DNA of 64,000 nt. Source: Symsagittifera roscoffensis. Its lineage: Eukaryota; Xenacoelomorpha; Acoela; Convolutidae. Shown here piece after piece: positions 45,801-54,125 of the stretch (positions are counted from its first letter, which is position 1; every line of letters begins with the position of its first letter). The stretch lies in assembly GCF_963678635.1 (NCBI RefSeq), contig NC_087064.1, positions 35,845,716 through 35,909,715 on the forward strand. Reading direction: 5' to 3'. The notes under the pieces were generated by a model. That model was not told the DNA's origin. It worked only from the letters and a program-made list of their open reading frames with translations, and searched no databases. The translations under genes were made by a program, and so were the position numbers.

Positions 45801-46036
45801 ATCCAACATAGACAATTCTATCTGTGCTATAGTCGAGGAGGGTAGTTTTTAATTGACAATTCTCTTGATTTATTAATATCGACTAGATTCAGCCATAAAA
45901 TTTTGCCGATGTATTTATATAGCGTTGGTACGGCCCTATCCAACCTGTGCATGTAACGTCGCATGACGAAAGGGCCCATTTTATTTGGCCCCTTTTTTAA
46001 AAAAAAAAGAAACTAAAATGGTTATAAGATATATAT
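45801..46036. other. Spacer after the plus-strand retroelement
   Basis: Contains GTATTTATATAGCGTTGGTA and a GGGCCC-containing segment ending in a poly-A run (about 46000-46011), which may be the 3' end of the retroelement. Confidence 0.4.
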
Positions 46037-46089
46037 AATTTTAGTTCAAACGTTTTCGCACATTTTGTGCATCATCAGGATTAAAATTT
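46037..46089 (-). ncRNA. Second hammerhead ribozyme core
   Basis: Minus strand repeats the core of the first: CTGATGA (46078-46072), extra U, GCAC/GTGC stem II, GAAA, palindromic AACGTT and cleavage after a U before GAAC. Here stem I is better: UC/GA, a small internal loop, then seven pairs between AATTTTA and TAAAATT. No Penelope coding sequence adjoins it, so it is a solo 3'/terminal fragment of such an element. Confidence 0.72.
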
Positions 46090-46104
46090 TGGACAGTATT
46101 TACA

Positions 46105-46175
46105 AAACGATCAAAGATCTGAAGCGATCAAAGATCTGAAACGATCAAAGATCAGACCAAAGATCAATAACCGCC
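46105..46175. repeat. Short tandem repeat of GCGATCAAAGATCTGAA
   Basis: Three to four 17 bp units (ACGATCAAAGATCTGAAGCG and variants). The single unit is also found next to the first hammerhead at 41.5 kb, so the expansion is local. Confidence 0.8.
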
Positions 46176-47540
46176 AAAACCATACGCGCGAAGCAGAAAA
46201 TCTAGTACAATTTCTTAATCGGGGCAATTTTTTTCAGAAATGTAAATTTCAGGAAACTGCTTTTAATTTTATCAAAAAGTTTCTGGATTCCAACTCATTA
46301 TTCCAAGTGAGATTTCTTCTGAGGATTAATCTAATTGTTAGTGGCAACAAAACAGCAGGCATTTTTTCTGCCGGTCAAGAGCACTGAAACTAATGCGGCA
46401 CTAGCAAGACAAAAATTAGTTTTTTGGCATTAAATGGTCGTTCTTGTCCTCCTCTCGATATCACCCAGCCAGCGCATGTGCTTCGCGACTTACTTGTGAT
46501 GGCTTTCGTTCTGTGGTCAAATCTTTGAGAAAATGCCAGCAAGATATCTCGATGGGATTTTTATTATTATTATTATTATTAAGAATTTATACGTTACAAA
46601 ACGTAAAGGAGTTTCCTCTTATAGTCTCCAGGTAGTTGAGTCCATCCATAGGTAGTCGGACTGGAAGTGGGACTAGATGTACTTAAGCAGCCGAGACTTG
46701 AGTGCAACCGGCTTGAAGAACTTTACGCGTTGAGGAAGGCGGTTGGCCAGGGAGGGCGCCCAAAACCAAAAGTTTTGCTCTAAAAGCTTCTTCCTGGGTA
46801 TGCCGAGCTCAAAGGGCGGACTGTCTCTAGCACGTGCATGTCGTGTGTTTACGCTCATATGAAGGAAACGTGTCGCATCAATATCGTAACGGCCGTCGAG
46901 GAAGGAAAAGAAGGTCAACCAGTTGCAGATATAATGATACTGGTAGCAGGTTCGCCTCGCGCAGGGATTTATCGTACGCCTTGATAAAACTTCAGGCACT
47001 GATTTCAGTTCCACGTTGTTTGATTGATATAGTTCTAGATGATCCATTAGGATCGCCGGATCATGTCTTTTGTTTCTGGAGACGAGATTACTTGTTCTCT
47101 TGATGACAATGATATCTGTTTTCCGCAGACCTTCAATTATATCGGAAGTGTCCGTTCTCACTAAGTAGAAAATCGCCTTTAATTGTTGCCGCTTGATTTT
47201 TTGATACGGCATCAGCTCGCTAGGAGTTATAATTGTTATTGCGCTGAGTTGATGTGCTGTGGTTCAGCACATCGTACCACAGGTTAATCTGCTTACTGGC
47301 AAGAGATTGTTGTTCCGTAGGACTGGAATGTTTTCGCCTTCATTGCATTTGGATTCGAAGAGGCCGAGGACAGAGTTTTTTCTGTTCGGTATTTTTTGAC
47401 GTTTTGCAGTCTGTGAAAAAACGAACTGATAGCTACAATCATCAAGAGCTAGAGACATAATAAACAAAAAGCATAATTCTGTATAAAGGCTAAAAAAACT
47501 TTTGAATACGTCACTGTTTTCCTTTGTATCTAACACTTTT
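46176..47540 (-). pseudogene. Block C partial copy 3, interrupted by a LINE fragment
   Basis: Left part (46176-46555) matches 38.19-38.58 kb; right part (46996-47540) matches 38.59-39.0 kb. Frames: KTDIIVIKRTSNLVSRNKRH with AILMDHLELYQSNNVELKS (47212-47000) and GENIPVLRNNNLLPVSRLTC (47536-47264). Same unidentified coding remnant as at 38.4 kb; this copy is the best preserved in the 5' direction. Broken by a stop at ~47264 and by the LINE insertion. Confidence 0.6.
46556..46995 (-). mobile_element. 5'-truncated LINE 3' end with (TAA)n tail
   Basis: On the minus strand the fragment starts near 46995 (KAYDKSLREANLLPVSLYLQ), shifts to FFSFLDGRYDIDATRFLHMS, then EQNFWFWAPSLANRLPQRVK and FFKPVALKSRLLKYI, and ends in a run of seven to eight TAA/ATA units at 46556-46580. 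The FWFWAP...LP..V pattern and YD..L...NLLPVS are typical of the C-terminus of LINE reverse transcriptases. The uninterrupted site is present at 38.58 and 61.56 kb (GATGGGATA...TTTCAGGCACTG), so the insertion happened after that block was copied. Confidence 0.75.
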
Positions 47541-47849
47541 ATTATTACTTAAAGCTAAAAAGGTTAGGTTTTTATAAAAGAAATGTAATATCATTCGATT
47601 TGAATAAAAAAATCAATTAAAAGAAGAGAAAAGCACTAACATGATGCACAAATGTGTAATTAAAGCAAAAATGGTAAATTACCAGAAGACTATAAGATGA
47701 CAGTTCAAATGGCAGGGAATGTTTTAATGTGTGGAATGATCAAGGAGTCTGGCGTTGATGTGTGGCCGGGGAATTGAGGTAAGAATGAGTTCGAGAATGG
47801 AGTCATTAGTGTCAATGGGGTTGTTCAGGGGTCTGGGAGGGTTGCTTCT
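47541..47849. other. Spacer, probably 3' end of the minus-strand retroelement
   Basis: No separate feature recognised. The minus-strand frame of the retroelement to the right fades out near 47.85 kb, so this may be its 3' untranslated end. Confidence 0.35.
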
Positions 47850-47914
47850 TTGGCACGATCTATCGACTCTCTCACAATGGCTGCATTGCCAATCTGGACG
47901 GCTAACGACAGCCG

Positions 47915-48360
47915 CTATCTGAGGAAAGTCCCGGCTCTTTTGTCATTGTTTTCCGCGATAATTTTGCGGCAAAGCTGTTTCAGGAAGTCGTCGCTGTCGG
48001 TTCCGAGGGCACCGAGGTGCTCGACTGCAACAGGCTGGAAATTGTAGTTTCTGGTCAGGCTCTCGTACTTCGTTCGCTTTGCTTCTACTGCTTTGTCTGC
48101 TATTGTCGGACCTGGGAAGGTTCCTCGGGCAACATAAGACATGGCAAGGCGGTTGACTCACGTGAAGTCCCAGATCAGGCAGAGGCCTTTTTTCCATGGA
48201 GAGAGAATGATACCATCTGGTCTCTTTCCGTCATCACGTGAGAGGCCGATTGGTTCTAGAGAAGACTGAATGTCGGACAAACAGAAATTACGTTTGATGG
48301 CTTCATTCACAAGTCAGTGTCTCGTGTGGCGACTGCTGCTTTTAGCACAGGACAGAGCAT
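47915..48360 (-). pseudogene. Nuclease-like C-terminal domain of the minus-strand retroelement
   Basis: Reads CAKSSSRHTRH, stop, LVNEAIKRNFCLSDIQSSLE, PIGLSRDDGKRPDGIILSPW, KKGLCLIWDFT, stop, LAMSYVARGTFPGPTIADKA and NFQPVAVEHLGALGTDSDDF. The Cys/His start, RPDG and WDxT resemble a PD-(D/E)XK core with a preceding zinc motif, as in restriction-like endonuclease retroelements. In-frame stops show decay. Copy 2 lacks this part entirely. Confidence 0.7.
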
Positions 48361-48843
48361 GAATACGTTTAACGTCAGCTTGGTGTACGATGATGAAATA
48401 TTGGCGCCAAGGCGTAACGAAGAAGCAATACGGAACTGTTCGTGTTAATTTTCGTTTCAAAGTGGATGATGGCAGAGTGTTGATGGTCACCGGATCCTCG
48501 ACATTTTGCTCCTTGCAACCGGACATTGTTTTGTTCAGTGGAGACGTTTTCGAGCTCCCTGAGACGATTTCCAGCAATAGATTGATACCATTTTTTCTGC
48601 TTCTTCTGATCGTTGCTGTCCGGTGCAGTTTCATCTTCTCCCACAAGTAGCCACCATTTGTCAGCTGCTTCTCGTACATCAGTTCCCGGCAACCCTGTTT
48701 TGATTGACAAGAGCTCGGGATTTGCTAACAGAGGATAGAAAAGCAGGGGTTGACAGTTCTGTTACATTCATTGTGTATGCCCATTCCTGCGCATTTAACG
48801 GGCAGGGTGAGTTGTTGCCAAGTTTGTTCGTCTAAGTGGACGT

Positions 48844-49917
48844 TCAGTACTGTTTGTAGCGTGAATCGGATTGCTTCATCAAAAAAAAATCAGGATATCT
48901 GACCTTGTAAACTTTGGCGCGGTGCGAAGAGTATAGAGCAGTTTCGGAATAAACACAATTTTTGATGAGGTAAAATGCTTCGTGGGCGTCTACATATTCC
49001 ATTCGTTTGCATAGAGTATTCAGAGAAATCAGTTTCTCGTTCAACACGCTGTCCAGCGCTTCTTGGCCAATCGGTGCTCCCAGCATCTCTGAATAGGCCA
49101 ATCTTGTCCAGCGCTTCTTGGCCAATCGGTGCTCCCAGCATCTCTGAATTCGTTTGCATAGAGTATTCAGAGAAATCAGTTTCTCGTTCAACACGCTGTC
49201 CAGCGCTTCTTGGCCAATCGGTGCTCCCAGCATCTCTAGGTCGCTCAATTTCGTGACGGTAATGCTTGGTATTACATCGTTGAACTCGCGCATGATGTCA
49301 TCACTGAGGCTGGTGTTCGGTCCCAAAATGGTCAGCTCGCTTTTGTTGGTTTTTAGTGAGAGTCCTAGGGACGTTGCGAACTTGATGAACGCCCGCAGTT
49401 CGGTCAGAACAACTCTCCAGTTGTCTCCCCTTGATATGTCGTCCAGGTACCCTTGCTTGAAGCGGGGTTTTATGGCGTCTAAACCGGGGTGGATTGTCGA
49501 GCTAAACCGGTGTGGATTGTCGAGTCCTTGTTGCCGCCCTTCAGACGATGGTAGGGAGAAATCGCCCAACGATAAGATGCTGTCTTCCGAGTAGCACAGT
49601 TTGAAGAATGGAAGAAGTTCTGGTATTTCTCGGTTAATGGATTCTGCAGTTTTGTCCCTTCTGATAGCGTTGAAGGCGTTGGCAAAGTCCAGTTTCACTA
49701 ACACTTCTTATTCAGTAGCCGTGCAGCGGAACGCTCGAGTTTCATGAGCTGCTGCCTCGGCTCCAGGCGGGGTGCAGCAACCTAGTTGGAGGTTCACGAA
49801 AAGAGACTTTGCTTTTGCTGTTATTGCTTCGCATCCGGTTTTCGCAGCAAGTCCCCTAAAAGTGTCTCCTACGGCTAGCGGTCTGACATCGGTTAATTTC
49901 TTTCGTAGCGCTAGCAT
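48844..49917 (-). pseudogene. Reverse transcriptase of the minus-strand retroelement, copy 1
   Basis: GCCTPPGAEAAAHETRAFRC then a TAA at 49708-49710, then VLVKLDFANAFNAIRRDKTA (motif A), SLPSSEGRQQGLDN (motif B; relatives read QQGDPLGP, so this is altered), FKQGYLDDISRGD (motif C, DD kept), LKTNKSELTILGP and KLSDLEMLGAPIGQEALDSV. From 49240 to 49010 the segment EMLGAPIGQEALDSVLNEK occurs two to three times in frame through an internal tandem duplication that is absent from copy 2. Confidence 0.85.
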
Positions 49918-50036
49918 TTTTGCTCCGGCGATGACCGGCTGGATTATTGTCGGAACTTTTCCGCAAAGGAGAAGGTTATTGAAAGAAGTCAGTTTTAATA
50001 AAAACTGTAATCCTCCGAATTTACATGTTCGTTAGG

Positions 50037-50729
50037 GTTCGGATTTTTTCCGAACTCGCCACTAGACACTCAGGTGCTACTCGGTTGTGTCGTTAACACA
50101 CGTATCGTTTCGAGTGTTCGATATCGACTGCTACTATATTTTAAGTGTCTTGCGACCGTTCATGCTTGTCAATTCGGCTGTATGGCGGTTTTCAACCTCA
50201 CTGAGAAAATCTAGCTGGCAAATCAGTTTCTTTAATTTGGATTCTCGTATTGTCTACTCTTCATTTTCGCCACGAATTCGCATGCTCGGAAGGCTCGACT
50301 GCGCTTTCTGGCGGAACGCACACAGTTACTTTAAGGAATAACATTTGGTAAAGCACGTCTTCGAATCATATTGGGATTTATAGGATCATAAAAAAAAATT
50401 AAGAGTTATTTTAAATTATTATTTGAAACCGAGTGCACTGCGACAACTCAATGGTAAATTTCCATGAAAAAGGTTTAACTTCGCTTAAGTTTTTGGCCTT
50501 TTTCTCTGTTTGCAATTTCAATTTCTGTTATTGCTCAAACTAATCTATAATGCTGAATTTTATTGTTTATATCTGTAACAGATGTTTGCTTGTCGTAAAA
50601 TAATTTCGTTTAGTAATTGAAGTGTATTTTTTTTAGATTAGATGAATTCAATTTTTACTTCAGTCAAATACACTAATAACCTGTGGGTGTTCACTTTGCA
50701 TTCGAATTACTGAACGCAAATTTTCTATT
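50037..50729. promoter_or_regulatory. Shared upstream region of EMI gene copy 1
   Basis: Between the divergent retroelement and the EMI frame, about 98% identical by eye to 52521-53234. It may hold the EMI-gene promoter and 5' leader and the 5' end of the retroelement. A region around 50580-50700 (GATGTTTGCTTGTCGTAAAA, then T-rich tract and GATTAGATGAATTC) is especially well conserved. No TATA box assigned. Confidence 0.4.
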
Positions 50730-51014
50730 ATGGCAATACTGATATGCATCGTACTGTTATTTTTGATTTTCACCTTGATCCCTGTTTATGGCGAGTACGT
50801 TTTACCTACCGGTCCGAATACATGCGAGGGATATATCAGCGAGCATACGACACATATTGTTTCTGAAAAAGTTCTGACGAAAGAAAAGTATCATGATAAC
50901 TGTTTAAGTTTTAAGGAGCTTTTTCGATGCACTAAGTATCGGGATGTTAATGAAACAAAGCACAAAAAGGTGAAAGGTCCAATAACCAAGCCTGTGATGG
51001 TTATAAGCAGATAG
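50730..51014 (+). pseudogene. Truncated copy of the EMI-domain receptor gene
   Basis: 94 codons matching residues 1-89 of the gene at 53235, with about six residue differences (for example Leu24 versus Thr24, Asn73 versus Tyr73). A net 13-base deletion after AACCAAGCCTG removes the codons for the Cys-Cys pair and shifts the frame to VMVISR and a stop. The similarity to copy 2 ends at 51013, where GATAGAA is followed by unrelated sequence, so transmembrane and cytoplasmic parts are missing. It could at most give a short secreted peptide; a pseudogene is more likely. Confidence 0.85.
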
Positions 51015-51165
51015 AAGTTCATTTAATTATAGAAACTCAAAAAGCAGATCGTTTTTGTAAATAAATGTGAAACTTATTAGTACGAGAGTAGAGGGATTAG
51101 TTTTAAAAAAATATTCAAAAAATATTTATTGAATATTTAAGTACAACACTTTTCTGATTTGTGCA
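51015..51165. other. Junction filler between the two duplication units
   Basis: About 150 bp not present in the other unit, with palindromic AT-rich sequence (AAATATTCAAAAAATATTTA and its continuation). The second unit begins after a repeated GTGCAACCGGACA. Confidence 0.6.
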
Positions 51166-52520
51166 ACCGGACAGTGCAACCGGACATTGTCTTGTTCAGT
51201 GGAGACGTTTTCAAGCTCCCTGAGACGATTTCCAGCAATAGATTGATACCACTTTTTCTGTTTCTTCTGATCGTCGCTGTCCGGTGCAGTTTCATCTTCT
51301 CCCACAAGTAGCCACCATTTGTCAGCTGCTTCTCGTACATCAGTTTCCGGCAATCCTGTTTTGATTGACAAGAGCTCGGGATTTGCTAACAGAGGATAGA
51401 AAAGCAGGGGTTGACAGTTCTGTTACATTCATTGTGTATGCCCATTCCCGCGCATTTAACGGGCAGGGTGAGTTGTTGCCAAGTTTGTTCGACTAAGTGG
51501 ACGTTCAGTACTGTTTGTAGCGTGAATTGGATTGCTTCATCAAAAAAGAATCAGGATATCTGACCTTGTAAACGTTGGCGCGGTGCGAAGAGTATAGAGC
51601 AGTTTCGGAATAAACACACTTTTTGATGAGGTAAAATGCTTCGTGGGCGTCTACATATTCCACTTATTTGCATAGTGTATTCAGAGAAATCAATTTCTCG
51701 TTCAACACGCGGTCCATCGCTTTTTGGCCAATCGGTGCTCCCAGCATCTCTAGGTCGCTTAATTTCGTGACGGTAATGCTTGGTATTAGATCGTTGAACT
51801 CGCCATGATGTCATCACTGAGGCTGGTGTTGGGTCCCAAAATGGTCAGCTCGCTTTTATTGGCGTTTAGTGAGAGTCCTAGGGACGTTGCGATCTTGATG
51901 AACGCCCGCAGTTTGGTCAGAACAACTCTCCAGATATGTCGTCCAGGTACCCTTGCTTGAAGCTGGTTTTTATGGCGTCTAAACCGGGTTGGATTGTCGA
52001 GCTAAACCGGGGTGGATTGTCGAGTCCTTGTTGCCGCCCTTCAGACGATGGTAAAGAGAAATCGCCGAACGATAAGATGCTGTCTTCCGAGTAGCACAGT
52101 TTGGAGAATGGAAAAAGTTCTGGTATTTCTCGGTTAATGGATTCTGCAGTTTTGTCCCTTCTGATAGCGTTGAAGGCGTTGGCAAAGTCCAGTTTCACTA
52201 ACACTTCTTGTTCGGTAGCCGTGCAGCGGAACGCTCGAGTTTCATGAGCTGCTGCCTCGGCTCCAGGCGGGGTGCAGCAGCCTAGTTGGAGGTTCACGAA
52301 AAGAGACTTTGCTTTTGCTGTTATTGCTTCGCATCCGGTTTTCGCAGCAAGTCTCCTAAAAGTGTCTCCTACGGCTATCGGTCTGACATCGGTTAATTTC
52401 TTTCGTAGCGCTAGCATTCTCGCTCCGGCGATGACCGGCTGGATTATTGTCGGAACTTTTCCGCAAAGGAGAAGGTTATTGAAAGAAGTCAGTTTTAATA
52501 AAAACTGTAATCCTCCGAAT
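51166..52520 (-). pseudogene. Minus-strand retroelement, copy 2 (truncated)
   Basis: Duplicate of about 48520-50036 without the nuclease-like end. The frame 52417-51917 reads KLTDVRPIAVGDTFRRLAAK, TEQEVLVKLDFANAFNAIRR, SSEGRQQGLDN and QGYLDDISGELF, and is open where copy 1 has a TAA after CTATE. A deletion of the TTGTCTCCCCTTG-type segment at ~51.93 kb then shifts it. The internal tandem duplication of copy 1 is absent. It starts abruptly at 51.17 kb. Confidence 0.85.
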
Positions 52521-53234
52521 TTACAAGTTCGATAGGGTTCGGATTTTTTCCGAACTCGCCACTAGACACTCAGGTGCTACTTGGTTGTGTCGTTAACACA
52601 CGTATCGTTTCGAGTGTTCGATATCGACTGCTACTATATTTTAAGTGTCTTGCGACCGTTCATGCTTGTCAATTCGGCTGTTTGGCGGTTTTCAACCTTA
52701 CTGAGAAAATCTAGCTGGCAAATCAGTTTCTTTAATATGGATTCGCGTATTGTCTACTCTCCGTTTTCGCCACGAATTCGCGTGCCCGGAAGGTTTGACT
52801 GTGCCTTCTGGCGGAACGCACACAGTTACTTTATGGGCTAACATTTAGTAAAGCACGTCTTCGAATCATATTGGGATTTATAGGAACATGAAAATAAAAA
52901 TTAAGAATTATTTTAAATTATTATTTGAAACCGATGGCACTGCGACAACTCAATGGTAAGTTTCCATGAAAAAGGTTGAACTGCGCCTAAATTTTTGTTA
53001 TTTTTCTCTGTTTGCAATTTCAATTTCTGTTATTGCTCAAAATAATCTATAATGCTGAGTTTTATTGTTTATATCTGTAACAGATGTTTGCTTGTCGTAA
53101 AATAATTTCGTTTAGTAATTAAAGTGTATTTTTTTAGATTAGATGAATTCAATTTTTACCTACTTCAATCAAATACACTAATAACCTGTTGGTGTTCACT
53201 TTGCATTCGAATTACTGAACGCAAATTTTCTATT
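52521..53234. promoter_or_regulatory. Upstream region of the intact EMI-domain gene
   Basis: Copy of 50037-50729. It must contain the promoter and 5' leader if the gene is transcribed. The open frame can be read back to 53124, but the extra 37 codons lack a signal-peptide pattern and begin in a T-rich tract, so translation most likely starts at 53235. Confidence 0.4.
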
Positions 53235-54125
53235 ATGGCAATACTGATGTGCATCGTACTGTTATTTTTGATATTCACCTTGATCCCTGTTTATGGCGAG
53301 TACGTTACACCTACCGGTCCGAATACATGCGAGGGATATATCAGCGAGCATGCGACACATATTGTTTCTGAAAAAGTTCTGATGAAAGAAAAGTATCATG
53401 ATAACTGTTTAAGTTTTAAGGAGCTATTTCGATGCACTAAGTATCGGGATGTTTATGAAACAAAGCACAAAAAGGTGAAAGGTCCAATAACCAAGCCTGC
53501 TATTGTGTGCTGCGATGGTTATAAGCAGATAGAAACTAAGTGTATTTTCGACCAGGAAAAGCGGAATAACCATATTGTTAACTATATAATCATAACATCT
53601 ATGGTTCTCTCAATTGCACTGCTCTGCCTAGCTTTGACTGTTCCCACATTTTTGTATCTCCGAGAAAAACGAAGAAGGATCCATTTGGAAGACTTAGAGC
53701 ATGACCCAGACATTTTTGTGAGACCGAACAGTAGGCCAAACCCTAACAATAGGCAACAAACAAACATCTATTCACTAGCATCACCCAACGCTGAGGAGGG
53801 AGAATCCCATTATGAAACCATCGACGAATTGAGAGGGAAACCGCCCGCTTACGAATCTTGCTCAGTCAATGAAAATTCGCAGAGAGCCTGCTATACCCGC
53901 AATGAACCACCGCCATATAGCGAACAACAAGTAGTCTTCAATGAGCATGGTTATGACCAATTAAAATTTGTTAACATGGCACAAGCCGATATGTCTTATG
54001 GAGCCAAAAACAATCGTTCAAGTCGCAAAGAAGATCCTCATAAATATGCTAAAATGCAGCAGCGATACAAATCTTTTGAATCACATACGGACAAAAATGA
54101 TCAACCAGGCAGCTCAAATCAATAA
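53235..54125 (+). CDS. EMI-domain single-pass membrane protein with PPxY tail
   Basis: 296 residues. Start chosen at 53235 because it gives a signal peptide (MAILMCIVLLFLIFTLIPVYG, about 1-21). The ectodomain has six cysteines (32, 58, 67, 92, 93, 103). CTKYRDVYETKH and IVCCDGYKQIETKC match the EMI module, as at the N-terminus of Draper/MEGF10-type and emilin proteins, but no EGF repeats follow. Transmembrane helix about 114-142, then a basic stop-transfer (REKRRR). The tail (about 155 residues) has two PPxY sites (PPAY 203-206, PPPY 225-228), SHYETIDEL around Tyr193 and YDQL at 240, suggesting WW- and SH2-domain partners. No intron. AATAAA overlaps the stop (54121) and recurs at 54448. Ligand unknown. 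Role as a cell-surface receptor or adaptor is inferred. Confidence 0.8.
   Translation: MAILMCIVLLFLIFTLIPVYGEYVTPTGPNTCEGYISEHATHIVSEKVLMKEKYHDNCLSFKELFRCTKYRDVYETKHKKVKGPITKPAIVCCDGYKQIETKCIFDQEKRNNHIVNYIIITSMVLSIALLCLALTVPTFLYLREKRRRIHLEDLEHDPDIFVRPNSRPNPNNRQQTNIYSLASPNAEEGESHYETIDELRGKPPAYESCSVNENSQRACYTRNEPPPYSEQQVVFNEHGYDQLKFVNMAQADMSYGAKNNRSSRKEDPHKYAKMQQRYKSFESHTDKNDQPGSSNQ

Larger units (their letters stand above)
47850..50036 (-). mobile_element. Second non-LTR-type retroelement (minus strand), copy 1
   Basis: Minus order: linker FNNLLLCGKVPTIIQPV and RKKLTDVRPLAVGDTFRGLA (50.0-49.85 kb), reverse transcriptase (49704-48844), middle region (48710-48375), then nuclease-like end (48360-47915). 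Related to a reverse-transcriptase family common in invertebrates with VRPIAVGxTxRRLAAK and RPDGxxLxPWxxGxxLxWD signatures. It is a different family from the plus-strand element at 43.8 kb. Many stops and shifts. The part from about 48.52 kb rightward is repeated at 51.18-52.52 kb. Confidence 0.8.
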
